64,000 bases of DNA from Salminus brasiliensis (taxonomy: Eukaryota; Chordata; Actinopteri; Characiformes; Bryconidae). Made by a program: the position numbers and the translations under genes. Below the pieces are notes generated by a model. It did not search any database. It was not told the DNA's origin and saw only the letters and a program-made list of their open reading frames with translations. Location of the stretch: NCBI RefSeq assembly GCF_030463535.1, contig NC_132883.1, forward strand, positions 35,461,241 to 35,525,240. Direction: 5' to 3'. How positions within the stretch are numbered: the first letter of the stretch is position 1; every line of letters starts with the position of its first letter. Shown piece by piece: positions 22,166 to 35,720 of this stretch.

Positions 22166-25100
22166 TTTTATGTGAGCATTTTGTATCATTATTCTACTGT
22201 TGTCTTTTTTTCCCCATATGACTGTAAATGGTTGGTGTAGATAGGAACCCAACATTGGACGTTTGTCACCTACATGTACAGTTCTGTGGATCACAGGTTG
22301 TCTTAAATTAACTGTGAACATTGTGTGTGTTTGTGTGTGTGCGCGCAATTGTTGTTCTGACTGTTGCAGTACTGGAGATGTGGTAAATGCTGAAAGGAAC
22401 GGATACGATGACATTTCTAAGCAAGCATACAGAAACGAAACTAGCAGACAAAAGACAGCAGTTAGTAACTGGCATGTAGCTGTACTGCACCTTTAGACAG
22501 CATTTACTGTTCCAAGATGTTAAAGCAAATGAATATGATCATTTATATTTGGTTATTTATTTATATTTATTGTATCTTTATGGAGATCTTTTAATGTTTT
22601 AGGTGAGAAATAACAGATGTATCTGGTGAAATTCTGGTCTTATTCTCTTTGTGGGGCATCATTTAAAAACAAGCACAACTGTCTAGATAAAATTACTACT
22701 TAATAATATTCCATACAATTTCATTCAAAACTTGTATCTCCAAAATGGTGTCTAAACTCTAAATGGAAGTCAACGTAAAATAAGAGTTTATTCCAAGTTA
22801 TTTTGAGCTTTTTTGCTGGTTCATTCATTCAGAATTATTCACACAGTGTACAGAAGCAGCTGCAGGGTTTGAACTATGAAGAAAACTAAAAACGAGCAAA
22901 AATGGAGATACATGTTTTTCATTGGACAGCAGCGATATTCTGATTTTTAACTTTCATTATTATTATTATTATTATTATTATTTAATCAGGTTGGGCCTGT
23001 GGCAGTTCAATGTAGAAACCCCCCATTCAGACCATTCGTTCAGTCACAGCTGATTTTGATGATGGCTCAGTCTACAAATACTCAAAATTCTACAAATACT
23101 CAAAAAAGCTGTTTTTAATGTATAAATTATATATATATATTTGCAATGGAACAAAAGTAAAAAAAACCAGCAAAATAGAGATACAAAGTTTTTGCATGAT
23201 GGTGGCGATATATAAGTTACCTTCATATCTTAGATATTTTTGTGGGCTTAAATAGGCACATTACAAAAACAAAAGAATTCGTAACAATGTTTTTAAAGCT
23301 TGGTTTGTGTATAAGGATTGTGTGGACAGAGGAGTGAACCTCAAATTGTGCATCTTACAATAATAATAAAACCGTATGAATGATCTGGGCCCTTTTTAAA
23401 AGTAGATTGTTCATGTAACATCAAATGACCACAGATCGACTCAACCATCTGCTCGGTTATTCCTGGAGCAAAGTGTTATTTTCAGACTTCATACAGAGCT
23501 AGTTCATGTTCTATGACTGTGAACTTCAATACTGATTACCCAAAATATTATTTGTAGTTTTTATTTGATATTTTTGCTCTGCTCTCCGTGCGTCATCACA
23601 CTGGTTTTCTTTTCTTGAGAATTTTTGAGAAAAGATACAGCTGGTAAACACACACATGGTGTCACAGTCTGTGTCTGCCTAGTGGGGTGTGACTGTAAGG
23701 TGTGTTTTGCAGGATATGGGTAAAGTTCCTGTTACATGTGAGGTTTAGGTTGTCTCCTTTTTACATCGCTAAAATCCTCCAGAGAAATGCAGAAGCACAC
23801 TTTAGACTACAGTAAGAATATCTGCACTGGTGTTTGTGATGATTAGTTAGTGAGGGATGTTATGTATGGATATGTATATACAGCATTGTGATGAACAGCA
23901 TTAAAAGCTAGTTTTAGAAACAGAAATGTCCCTTTAATGAAAAAAAGTTAAAGGTGCTGTAGGACACATTTATTGAGTTTTTTAATGTATAAATAATAAG
24001 TATGTGATTTTGGTTAGCCACTTGGTAACCATACAAGGCTAATAGGAGGCTAATATATTTATAATAGAACAGTATTCGTGTTTATTCATATGTCAAAATC
24101 TTCTGTAGTGCTAGCTAGTTCACTATATAGGGAGTAATGAGCTTTTTGAGGTCCATTCAGAAAAAATCTCCCCATGGAGAGCGTTTTTGAAAAGCTCTCT
24201 TTTCAGTGACCATAAACTGCAGAAATTGCATGCTTGTTTCTGTTTACGGGGGATTTGTGGAATAAAAGGGCAGCTAATCGGCTGTCAGGAGCTGTAAAGC
24301 TTACTATTACGTAACTTTGTAGCTTTTAGCACTGTAACGAGAACATTGTTATTACTTTTTGTATTTAGTTTTTAGTTCTAAGTCTAACAATATCCGAGAC
24401 TGTTAGCTTTTAGCCTTGCACAGATACTGGTTCACTGCCCAGGGTTTGCCTTTCTCACGCAGTGCTTTTGAGTTCCTCTTTTGCTCTGTGTTTAGCTCTT
24501 TTCTGGGGTAATCAGGGTTGTTTTCGAGGGAGCAGAGTTTGGAGACAGGAGATTGTGAAAGATGTTAGCCGGTCAGGTGGCAACCTATTTTCCTTTTAAA
24601 AATGTCTGGCGGTGATGTGCTGCTTGTGTCAGTTTTGGGGTAGGCCTGTTAGGATAAATATTTTTGTTTCCTTGGACAATATATTATTATATTATTAAAA
24701 TATAATAGATACAATTACACCCTTAAAGAGCAATAAACATTCAGTTAGTAACAATATTCAGACATTGGAATTGGAATATAAAAATGTCCTACATAAATAA
24801 AACACTGTTTTTAAATAAAGTAGACATGCCACCTCATTGATGTGAATGGGCTCTACTCACTAGGTAAACACAATGGGCAATATTGAGGTCGGCAAAAATG
24901 ACTGAAGTTGTATCCGTATGTTGTACAATAAGCCGATAATGTAATTTTTGTGAAAGGCCTATTTTTGGAGGTGTAAATATTATGACCCAGGACTGCATTG
25001 TGGTTCTCGGGTTTTAGGAATTGGCCCGTTTTGGTTAAAAAGTGAAATACTCGTGGCACACGTGGTACAAACAGCGCAAATCATTTTGATCGACTTTTAA

Positions 25101-25840
25101 CCAACCTTAAATACTGGAATTATATATTGGGTCTATTATATCTTTTTGCGGGTTTGTGCAGAGGTTATTTGTAGGTTGCATCCATGGTGTCTGTTCCTGT
25201 TGAAGGTTAATGGGGTGATCCAGATGCTGTTTGTCTCTGGGTGCCGTTTGCTGCTGTATTTAGCAATGTGATGGAGCATTTCCCTACAGCGTGGTCACTA
25301 GGTCAGAGAGACAAGGACAGCAGAACATCTGGGGCACCGCTGTTCACTCTGTCTTTCTCTCACCTGTCTGGATGTTATTTCTTTATGAAATCAGTTATTC
25401 GGTTAGCTCAGCGGTTTGACTGTATTCTATTTAGTTGTACATAAATGCTAATGCTCTTTATAATACCCACGAATGCATGCTCTGTGGGTGCGTGGGTTTA
25501 TTCTGATAAGTAGATAAATCCGGTTGGAGTGACATCTGTAACCCTGTAATGCACTGCGGAAGCCCAAACGGCAGATGACAGAAATCCTGCCAGTCTAAAT
25601 GAATTGTTGCCATGGTAACTGTGCTAAATAGGACTGAGTCCATTTGGTGAAACTGACCATGTGCCCAATGGGCTCGCTCATGTACAGCCTAGATTTGGTA
25701 TAAAACATGCATACATAAAACACATACACCCACTCGAGTATTTTTACATGAATATTCATTCAGTGGTGCTGAAAGTTCAATTGAATTCAAATTGATTGAT
25801 TGATTGATTCATTCATTAATTTATTTTTTACAATGAATGT
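22166..25840. other. Intergenic, mostly featureless
   Basis: Contains an (ATT)n run at 22,956-22,982. A further copy of the 'aatggaagtcaa...attattcacacagtg' dispersed repeat lies near 22,755-22,950. I see no coding exon. Confidence 0.45.
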
Positions 25841-26005
25841 CACAGCTTTACAGAGATCCGGGTCCAAGCATCTTTTAAGAAAGCTGGTGGCCAAAGTGGC
25901 AAGGGAAAACTCCCTCAGATCGAGAGGAATAAACATTGAGAGGAACCTAGACTCAAAAGAGGAACCTATCTCGTACCAAGAGGCCTTGAACTTTTGTTTG
26001 GCATA
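25840..26005 (+). repeat. Dispersed fish repeat fragment
   Basis: Contains ggcaagggaaaactccctca and gaggaacctagactcaaaag, phrases I recognise from a repeat common in teleost genomes. The short open frame here is a by-product. Confidence 0.45.
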
Positions 26006-26199
26006 ATCGACATACTGTGCTTTCCATCAAATGAATGTATCAGACTTACCCAATGAGTGAGAAAGCTAAGGACACATGCATAAACTTTCTGTTTCCCTGG
26101 GTTTTGCAATCACTGTTCCATCCGCTCCTGTTATGTGTCTATGCTTGTGTTAGATTTTCTGCAACTGCGTAATCTGAAGTGGAAGATTGTGGGTAGATT

Positions 26200-26570
26200 A
26201 ACTAGGGAACATGTCAGTGATCATTTGTTTCCATTACAGTCATTTGACCTACTGTCAGATTTATCAAATAAGTGTCCTTAGTAGTAGTACCCAGAATTAT
26301 GGAAGCTACCACAGGGGGAAAGCTTTTTTATGCAAAGCCCTCCAGCTCTGGAACAGTCTTCCAGTGATTGTTCAGGACTCAGAAACATCTTCAAGTCTAG
26401 GCTGAAAAGTGGGCTTGCTTAGTACATTTTTTGGTAATTGTTAAGACACTATTAAGGTGTAGATCAGGAGGTTGACGGACATAGAGATATCCAGTTAACT
26501 GAGATGTCGGTGCTCTCGTCCTACTGCTTTTACTTGTTTTCTTAGATGTGTTACTGATGAGGCAGAGAGG
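26200..26570 (+). repeat. Probable LINE 3'-end fragment
   Basis: The plus strand at about 26,305-26,400 reads GKAFLCKALQLWNSLPVIVQDSE, similar to the C-terminal 'LWNSLP...' motif of CR1/Rex-type LINE ORFs. Too short to classify. Confidence 0.4.
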
Positions 26571-27304
26571 CAATGATCTCTGGGTTTTTTAGGGTACCCT
26601 CATGTCTGTGCTACCTTCCGCCTTTCCCTTTTTAGCTAGGCTGTTATAGCAAAGTCCGTTCGGAGTCACTTGCCCTTTCATTTCACTAGAATGATTCATC
26701 AATGCTGTTGTCATATTTATTTGATGTGTGTGATCTAACTGTTTGTGTCACACATAGGGGCATGCCTCACATTAATCACATGTTTGTATTAGTCTGATTA
26801 GTCTAACAAAGCACTTACCAATCCAAATTGATGCTGCAAAATAATGCATCCAAAAATAGGTAGACATGCATTTTCCCCCCTATTTTTATTTACATTTTTT
26901 TTTTTCATTTTTATTGATGTTTCCAAACCCTGCCCCATATTGAACCCATTGAGCATGTTATGCAAATAAACATAAAACACAGCAACACACAGAAAGTGCT
27001 GATTCTACACACTAATACATTTGCTACATTTTAAGCCCTTATGCTTCGTGACTTTAATTACACCCTTAGGATTTCTAATCAGTAACTACATGCAAAGCAA
27101 TGCAAACTGCCTGAGTCATTTCTAGTTGTTTCTAACACTGATGATTCAGAGTTTAAAATCTAAGCAAATTTGTTATTTTAAAGAACAAAACCATTTAAAC
27201 AACAAACGCTTATTTAAGTTGTTATGGTTCTATATAGTACCACTGTCTTTAGTAAAGAACCCCGTTTTTAAGGATGTATGCCAACATGGACATGCATGTG
27301 CTAT

Positions 27305-27590
27305 AATATGGGGTAGTGGTGGCTCAGCGGTTAGAGCACTGGGCTATTGCTGACAGGGTTCGAGGATTCTATACCTGGGCTTGGCAAGTTGGCAGTGTTG
27401 GGACCTTTTCTGCACCCCAAGCACCACAGTGAAGCCTGCCCACCACTCCAGGCACCTGTGCTCACTGTCCACTGTGTATGCTTGCTCACTAGCGTGTATG
27501 TGTGCATTCGCTGCATGCATGGGTTAAAGGCGGAGGCGGAGGGAGTTGCATCTGTGTCCGACACAAATGGTGGATATGGCTGTGTTTAAC
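27305..27590 (+). repeat. tRNA-derived SINE
   Basis: The 5' part has a Pol III A box (TGGCTCAGCGG within gtggtggctcagcggttaga) and a decayed B box (ggattctatacctggg), followed by a tRNA-unrelated body. The start motif ggggtagtggtggctcagc is typical of fish SINEs. Confidence 0.7.
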
Positions 27591-28319
27591 TGCAAATTAA
27601 GTACTGCAAACCACATAGCAATTATTGTCTGTGCTAACTGAGGACATGCTACTGATGCATCTGATCTGATCTGTATCAAGCTTCAAGTACGGCTCGGCAT
27701 AACCCACCATCCTGTAAGATCGGCGGTAGATGCATCCGATAGAAATTAGGTTAAAAATGCTAGAACAGTCCTTTAACAAGGCATTTCTGCACATACCGAT
27801 GTACAGCAAAGGATCATAAGGCATGTGAGGGCATGGTGGACGATTTGAGGACAGATGGAACAAAAAGTCAGGCACAGACTCAAGAAAAGACTCCTGAGGA
27901 CATGGCTCTGGGGGTTATATAGGATGTTCGGTATTGTTGGTGTATGACTTTTTTTATCAATGTCAGTTTCAGCTGAATTCACAGTTATGGTTATTATTAT
28001 GCTCATACTCAGGTGCATATCATTACAAAAAGGTGTTCTACAGTCATAGCTGATCTTCATTCCCAGCCATAGGGACATCTGCTTTGTAAGCACTGTTTTA
28101 ACTAACACACCAGTGAAATTATGGTCTATGAACTGTGGCTAAGAGACAAATTGCCACAAACACACCATGGAAATGGTTAATTCAACATCTAATGGACTGT
28201 ATATGCAACTTGTGTGGTACATAAAAGTTCACACCCATCACCATCAAGAGACCCAGTCAAGCAGCCCAGTCAAATGAATTCCTTCCGTTAGTCCAACCAG
28301 CTTCAGAATCAGGGACTCA

Positions 28320-28470
28320 GAAATGCTCAAAGGCCCTGTTCACACCTGGTGTTAATGTGCGTCTCGGGTGATCCAATCACAAGCGATTTGCTGTTCACAC
28401 CTGGCATTTGAAATGCATCTCCTGTGATGGGATGGAATTCGGATCCTGTTCACACCTGTACTTTGTGCTG
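28320..28470. repeat. DNA-transposon-like fragment with repeated 'tgttcacacctg'
   Basis: The motif TGTTCACACCTG occurs three times in about 120 bp (near 28,339, 28,393 and 28,448). This resembles ends of fish Harbinger-type non-autonomous elements. It appears inserted within or beside a Tc1 remnant. Confidence 0.45.
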
Positions 28471-28539
28471 GCAACTTCAGAACGAATACCCATGACACAT
28501 ACCCAAGGTATATCATTCCAGAGAGCACAGCTCCACTGA

Positions 28540-28930
28540 TTCAGCCCAATGATGAGGTGGGGGGGTGGCTTTACACAGGCCTGCCATGAACTAGAAGCTT
28601 CTGGAACACCAGTGTCACTGTCTACAGTCCAGCAGCTTTTACATGGACATGGACTGAGAAGCTGCCGTCCAAGAAAGAAGCCACGGGTGCAGGAAGGTGG
28701 TAGCAACATGTTCTGGGGGCTGTTTTGGAATGACCTTCCCAAAGTCCTGCAAAGTCCTGACCTCAAATATGTGGACTGGGCTTAGATATCGGGTCCATGC
28801 CAAAACATTAACAAATTATTAAAACTCTTCTGCCAAGAAGAGTGGTCAAACATCCCATCAGAAAATTTTTTCCAGAAGCCTGTTGATGGATTAACTTGCC
28901 AAGGGTCATTATATTTAATATCTGGTGTGC
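28540..28930 (+). mobile_element. Tc1-like transposase remnant
   Basis: The plus strand reads GLRSCRPRKKPRVQ after a decayed helix-turn-helix (LSTVQQLLHGHG). Later fragments cover a Trp-Ser catalytic-like block and a PDLKYVDWA tail. Short, heavily deleted. Confidence 0.6.
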
Positions 28931-29099
28931 TGTGTGTAAACTTTTGTCCCTGTATGTTTTTTATTTTTATTTTTTATATAAGACTCAATCAACTTTTTCC
29001 AGACACGGTTTAAAAAGCTGTGTAGATAGAACAGCACAAAGCACAAGTGCTAAAGTGTTTATTTAGCTGCAAAACAAGCTGCAGGCTGAACACCACACG

Positions 29100-29466
29100 G
29101 CGGAAATCTGCTAGCTACCTGTTTCCAGATGCCTCACGAGGAGAGAGAGACAGGGCTGCACTTCGGTTTCCTGGCACAGGCTGCCTGCCTTGACGCCTGA
29201 CTGAGCAGCTTCTGCTAAGCTAAAGGTAGAGCGAGACTCATCCTCCACAGTCTGTCTGTGGACTTGTCCAGGACGGTCGGGGACGGTCTGCCCTCGTCCT
29301 AACACTCATCCTCACCCCCCTCATCCTCCTCCTCCTCCTCCCTTCCCCACTGCCCGATGAAACCAGACTGACAGGACCTCTGAGCTCTCTCTCTCTCTCT
29401 CTCTCACACAAACTTCAGCAGTCAGAGGCTCCGGGGCGAAGCAGCCGGTGGTGAGGTTGGGCACGG
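29100..29466 (+). promoter_or_regulatory. Putative SUSD3 promoter and 5' untranslated region
   Basis: GC-richer than its surroundings, with a CT repeat (29,387-29,404) and no upstream ATG-led long frame. It leads into the ATG at 29,467, whose context gcacggATGG has the favourable G at +4. Inferred from position; no TATA box recognised. Confidence 0.4.
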
Positions 29467-32400
29467 ATGGCTTCGTTCAACGCGTCCGTTTCTGAGGAGA
29501 CCAGGTCCAGAGAGAGGGTGGAAGAAACTGGTAACCGGCGCTTTTATTTATTTATCTATTTATTTCTATATACTTTTGAGGCTTTTTTTTTATACAGACG
29601 TAGGATAGTTTTCAAAATGTATGTCCAATATTTGTTAGGTAGACTCGGAGACACGTTCAAACCTGCTTTACAGTCTACAGTATACATTTGGATGTAAAAC
29701 AGCTAGCATGTCTGCTAATAATAATAGGAAATGCTGCACAGCAAACACTGATAGTGTTAAAATGTTTATTTAACAACTATCAGTGTTGATTGAACACTGC
29801 CACATTTGCTATGTACAGCTAGTTTACTGTGGTACATTGAATTACTCATCATCAGTTTTCTGTAATAGCTGGTTCACATTTGCTGTGTTGAGTTACGTAG
29901 CTAAGTAAGTAGCTAGTTAGCTAGATAACAGTAATTGTAAAAGTAAAAGTGTTAATTCAACGCTATGGGGGTTTTTGTGCATTTTCAATCTGCTGAAAAC
30001 TCACAAGTTGACTGTTGTTGGGAAATACTAGGGAACATGCTGGTGAAACAGACCCCGTGAGTGCACTTGTTAGTGCAGACACAGGAAACCAGAAGTGTCT
30101 CACTGGTCTAATGACTCAAGTGTTTTTCTAACGTTAACGGAAATACTAGCAGTATTCTCGACTGGGGCTCTGGTAAAGGGTAATTAACAGTAGTACACCT
30201 TTAAAATATGAATTATACATAAATAAAAACTGAATATTCATATATATAAATCCTCCTTTACATGCCACCATACGGAAGCTACAAGGCAAAAAAGGCTGGC
30301 CCTTATCGAAGAATAACAGCTCTCCCCGTGAGTGTGATAAAGGATGAGGCCCTTTGGGTGTGGGTGTTATATTTTCTGTCTATTTCTAAGAATCTAAGGG
30401 AAGAAAGCCATCAGATAAACTTTTGAATAGGCATGCAGTGTCCAGAAGCGAGAATAAACACTGTCCAAGTTCGTGACAATATTGAGCAAGGAAATGTGAT
30501 TGCAGAAATGTCTACTTTCTACTTCTCACGTAGGCTCACATTGACACCAAACTGGGTGGTTCTCACCATCGTTTCCTTTTAGACACAAGAGAGGATTCAT
30601 GGGGAGATGTTTATGTATGTTCATATGAACACATCACACATGGGTGATTTGACTGCAGTAGTGCAATTTTGAGGATTTTGTCAGGATGTAATGTGATAAC
30701 TGGATAAAGTGAACATGACAGTATGCTGTCCTTGCTGTGGACTTTCAGTGGAAGTCAGTGCATTTCAGTCAATTTGGAACATTTCTATTGGTCGATTCAT
30801 GCATGTTTTGTGTTGGACAGCAGGGATGTATTCTATATAAACACTATAGCAGTTCCTTGATTTGATGCAGATTGATGTGAACACAGTGTTTTACAGACAC
30901 AATGCATAAAATATAGTGTGCATTTAGACATAATCCCTCTATGTGATTTCCTAAGAGTAGCAATTTTACAGGCCAACCCATAGTAGCATCCCTTCGTTTC
31001 CAGGGGTTTTGAAGTGATGTTATTAATGTTAATATGATTATTATGCTTTTGTCAAACCCCTTTTTTTTAGTTCCTTAAGCCTTTTTATCCTAGTTATATT
31101 AAAGATGGCATATAAGCTTCAATAGGTACTGGTATTGGGCCATTTATCAGCAGATAAGAGTAGGCACAATTTAAGACATTGTAGGCCGGATGTCATAAGG
31201 AAAAACAGAATGAATCCAATCCTGCAACAAATCTAGCCTGAGACGGCACACCCTCATACTATGTTTTTAATGTTGGTGGGTGTGTATTGCTTCCTGTAGG
31301 TTAGTTCTTTAAATTTCTTTACAATTCTGACATCCATGTTGACATGCTTGCATCACTGAATTCCTGCAGATCTTTTTAGGAACACATGCTGTGAATCTCC
31401 CATTCTGCCACATCTCAAAGATTAGGATGACTTTTCCTTTGTGACATGGTGCATTATCATGCTGGAGTAGCCATTTTAAGATTAGGCTTGAAGATTAGGA
31501 AAACGATGATTGATTGTTATTAATGGGCCCAGAGTGTGCAAAGAAACCACCCCCCACACCATTACATTACCTCCACTTGTCTGAATCTGTTGATTTGGTA
31601 GATTCGGCCCAAATTCTAACCGTATCATCTGTATACCCTGTATAGCGAAAATGTATATTCATCAGACCAGGTGTTCAGCAGTCTAGTTTTGGTGGGCCTG
31701 TGCTCACTGCAGCCTCACTATGCTTCAGTTATTGGCTGACAGAAGTGAAACGCAGTGTGGTCTTTTGCTGTTTTTTGTAGCTCATCTACCTCAAGATTGG
31801 ACATGTTGTGTATTCTGAGATGCTTTTCTTCTCACCACAATTATATATATGTGTATATATACACAGGCCACATCAACGTTGCATCGCCATGTGCAGAATC
31901 GCTGTTCACATGATGTTTTTTTTTCAGCATTGCACAACTCTAGAGGCTGTTGTTCTGAAGATCCCAGAAGATCAACAGTACTATAAATACTTAAACCAGC
32001 TTGTCTGACACCAACAAGCATGTCACGCTCAAAATCACTGAGATCACATTTATTTTTTTTCTCCTGTTCTGATGATTGATGTGAACATTGGCTGAAGGTG
32101 CTGGGCCATATATGCATGCTTTCATTAATTGCATTGCTGTTACATGATTGGCTAATTAGATAACTGCTTGAATGAGTAGGTGTACATGTCTTTGCCTGGT
32201 GAGTAAGTATGTAAGGATATGTTGTTGTGAAGGCCTTGCTTACTTAAAGTGTGGATTTGCGTAAAAATGTATGTGTTTTTTTATTGTCTGCTGTGTTTGT
32301 TCAGTGTCAGATGCGACTTACCAGCTCACCCCTTAAACATTTCCCCTAAAATTCCATAGTAGAGATACTGCTTTGCTATCAGTGTTTGTCAGTGTTGTGT

Positions 32401-35400
32401 TGAGACACTTTGCGTGCAGTTAATGTTTTTCAGGAAACTGTAATCTACGAGTGTCATTCATTGTGTTCCATTTGTCCAGTCTTAGCCTTCCAATGGGTCT
32501 AAGCTCCTCTTCTGATACGCTGTTTCTCTCTCTCTAGTAGGTCAGTGTACACCCATGCAGTCTCCAGCTTTGGGTACACTGAGGCTAACGGTGGGAAATG
32601 GCACCAGCGTTGGCACGGTGATGACCTTAGAGTGCCCCTATAAGCACAGAGCGGTCAGTGGTGGACGGGTGTCCTGTGTACAGGACAGCAACATCACACA
32701 GTGGAGCGGGGGAGTTCCTGAGTGCAAACGTAAATTATACGCAAATACACAAATATGCAGATCAGCGTAGCGCCATAAACACTATAAGCTTCTGTCTGGA
32801 CAGATTGTTCACCCTGCAAAAAAGTCTGAAACAACACTGTTAGCATTCTCCGACAGTGGCTAGGGCGCATGACAAGTGTGTGAGAGTGTTTAAAGGAACG
32901 AAACGAGCCTAGAGTGTCGAACGAAAGGATGTGTTTGTGCGAGTGTGACAGAAAGAGTAAAAATAGGGACCTGTCTTCTAAACCCCTCCCTTCACATTCT
33001 GTGGTACAGTAGAAAGCCCACACAATAACCTAAACGCTTAGGGAGCCTTAAGCAGACAAATTGCCAGCATTGCAGGATTATCAGAGCGTGCCAGACTTCA
33101 TTCATTTCCTTGGACACTTTCTGTACGATTCTAATTTCATCTTTTAAACATTTTCTCTGCCACATTCTGTAAAGGACTAATCTGTTGCACTGTACTTTAG
33201 GTTGTACTTCAAGGATAAAGCTCTGCTACACTATTGTTCACCTTCCCGGAATAATTATATTGTATTGTTTCTTAAACCAGCTGCCTCTGCTGATGTGTGT
33301 TGGACTGTATGTGCTCATTTATTGAATCATTTTAATATTAGGACCTAGTGTTTTATTTGTGTAACTATATATCTGATTGAAAAAGCATGATTCCTAACTG
33401 TGGATTTAGAGAGGTAAGGATCAGGCTTGTGTATTTATGCCATTATGGATATTTTAATTCACTGTAATATAATAATTAAGTGTAATAACACAGTAACTTG
33501 ATGCAGAAAGGCTTATTACACAGAAAGGTGTAACTACAACTACAGAGACTTTTGTACAAACTGATTGGGCTATTCTTTGGTAATAGAAGTTTGTAATAAC
33601 ATTTTGGGCTACCAGTGGTCCATAGGCTGGGGTTAAAGCGCCCATATTCTATTTTTTTCCTTGTTATTCCCTTGAGGTCCACTAATGACGTTTGTGTACA
33701 CACAGGGCACAAATGTTTGTGAGGAGTGTCTTTAGGACTGATACATGTACAAGAGCTCTGGCTGCCCTGAGTTGTGTCTCATTCAAAAAGCAGACAAAAG
33801 CCAAATGGGCCGAATGGAATGAGTATATATGCAGTAATATGCAAATGTTTGAACATCCCTGCTAAATTTGAACAAATTAGACACCCATCTGCAGCAGCTG
33901 AGAATCATATCTATTAATGGTGCATAGAGGATGCCAGACGGCACTCTGCTACAGCAAACCTAAGGATCGGAAGTGGATTGGAACCTTAAAAGCTGACACT
34001 ATCTATCTATCTATATATATATATATATATATATAGACAGCGAGAGAAAGCGAGAGAGAATATCTGTTTGAACTATGCTGGTTTACATTTATTAATGAAC
34101 AGACTGACTGGTGCTGCTGACGACTGTTTCATAAATCTCTCCTTCTACCTTACTTTCAGCTCTTTCGCGGTACGAGGATCACGGCTTCCGCGTGGCTCTG
34201 CTCGCGTCCATTATCAGCTCTGCCATCATCATCTTCATGGGCATCATCTTCATCACCTCGTGCCTGCTGAAGCATGTGAGAAAAGACGAAAGTAGACGAA
34301 TGGAAAGGTGAGAAGAGGGAGGAGGAGGGAATGGGAGGGGAATGAGTGGGAAAATGAATGAGGCGAGAAGAACAATGGAGGTGGGAGAAGGGTGTTAGAA
34401 AGCCCATGTATTACATTTTTCTCATCCATACACAACATTTGTGTGTTTTCGTGTTTCACAAACAGTTGTAGTTAATTTGTACATGCTAATTTTGTTACTG
34501 TACCTTTAAGACTAATATGTATAAATGATTTCTGTTTGGCTGGTCTGTATGGAGTCTCATTCAGAGCAGCCATGTTAACTTCAGCATGAATTGGAATTGG
34601 TGGGGCTAAACTTTGTTTCAAAAGAGTGAAGAAAAAGAGTTTTCTCCATGATATGGGCCCTCTAATGCTGAAAGGGGAGAGGTGTGAGGGCTACCTAATA
34701 GGGTTTTGGAAATTCCCCAGTAAGCGCAATAAATATGTACTTTATCTGATCTTCATCATTGATAGATCTGTATGGATCTGTCTTCTTAGGAATGAAAGCG
34801 TGAGCGAAAGAGTGATTGCTGAATGAAATGAATGAATGAAAATGAATGAATGAAACAATGATCAATATCATCAAATCAGAGCAAAATGAAGATGCGACAG
34901 TGAGAAATTATGTGATGTAAGTAATGTGAAGTAATGTGTGTGCTTCTGATTTGTACATAGGCGGAGGAAGAAAGAAGATGAAGCATACTGGCAGAACATG
35001 GACCAACAGGACATGAGAGAGGCTTTCTACAGCCATAAAGGCAGAAATAACAACAACAACAACAGCAAGCCTCAACAACATACACCTCACCCTATGCATC
35101 AGACTGTACCTAATGTACAGCCACTCGCATTTAAAGATCTGCAGGCAGCTTCCAGGTATGGCACCAAATGTCTCAAACACACACATGTAATGTTCTTACA
35201 CAATGTTATCTTTTAACAATGTGTATGTACTACATACAATTCCTTTTGTTTAGGTAAAGCGAACATTTGCTTTGCATTATAAGGGACCTTGTAAATGTAA
35301 ATGTAAACCTCTGCATCATACACAAACACATATATACATATACATACATTATCATACAAACGCCTAGCAATTATCAGACCACCTCTCATTAAACACAATC

Positions 35401-35720
35401 ATGTCATGTTTGTATTTTGCAGACACCATCAGCAAGACTACCCTTTAAGCGTCCATCCCAGCAGGCCTCCCCTTAAAGCAGTGCCCCCAATAACTCCGAC
35501 TACTATTGTCCTACAGCCACACTCACTACCTGCGCTACCCTGCAGAGGATATGGTCCAGCACTGCAACAGCCACCATGGATACAGCTCATCCCAACATCT
35601 GTGGTCACACAAGACGGTGCAGTCTCAGATGTGAGCAGACAGGGCCTCAAGGACCCATTCTGGAACAGCCAGCACTCACTCGACCCGAAAAGCCCACCCA
35701 TCTGGGTTATTTCTGTGTGA
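29467..35720 (+). CDS. susd3: SUSD3, sushi domain-containing protein 3
   Basis: Small single-pass membrane protein with one extracellular sushi (CCP) domain; the human orthologue is a cell-surface protein whose molecular role is not settled. Exons: 29467-29530, 32538-32729 (or from 32541), 34160-34307, 34961-35155, 35423-35720 (TGA). All phases join, giving 298 (or 297) residues. The sushi domain is about residues 24-85 with four Cys (GQC, LEC, VSC, PEC) and a TQWSGGVPEC ending. The membrane span is about residues 95-120 (VALLASIISSAIIIFMGIIF), followed by a basic stop-transfer (KHVRKDESRR). The tail is cytoplasmic and Gln/His/Pro-rich with a six-Asn run. No signal peptide is visible, as in the human protein. 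The first exon rests on frame, donor site (ACTG/GTAACC) and context, so it is less certain than the others. Located between FGD3 and CARD19, as in human. Confidence 0.88.
29531..31329 (+). other. SUSD3 intron 1, left part, no firm feature
   Basis: Contains another copy of the 'gtggaagtcagtg...acatttctattggtc' dispersed repeat near 30,740-30,830. Otherwise nothing recognised. Confidence 0.45.
31330..32170 (-). mobile_element. Tc1-like transposon remnant
   Basis: The minus strand of 32,060-31,900 reads KCDLSDFERDMLVGVRQAGL then SIYSTVDLLGSS, matching the N-terminal DNA-binding region of a fish Tc1-type transposase. The minus-strand continuation down to about 31,330 is non-coding and decayed. 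It lies inside SUSD3 intron 1. Confidence 0.75.
32730..34159 (+). other. SUSD3 intron 2, no recognisable element except a TA repeat
   Basis: Ends with a (CTAT)n/(TA)n microsatellite at 33,998-34,036, about 120 bp before the transmembrane exon. Confidence 0.5.
33998..34036. repeat. (CTAT)n/(TA)n microsatellite
   Basis: A tetranucleotide tract runs directly into a TA tract. Confidence 0.9.
34822..34856. repeat. (GAAT)n short tandem repeat
   Basis: Imperfect tetranucleotide run of the aatgaatgaa type, in SUSD3 intron 3. Confidence 0.8.

Noticed and set aside
34998-35216. Separate short gene starting at the ATG in 34,998
   Set aside because: It is the internal part of SUSD3 exon 4, in frame with the preceding exon.
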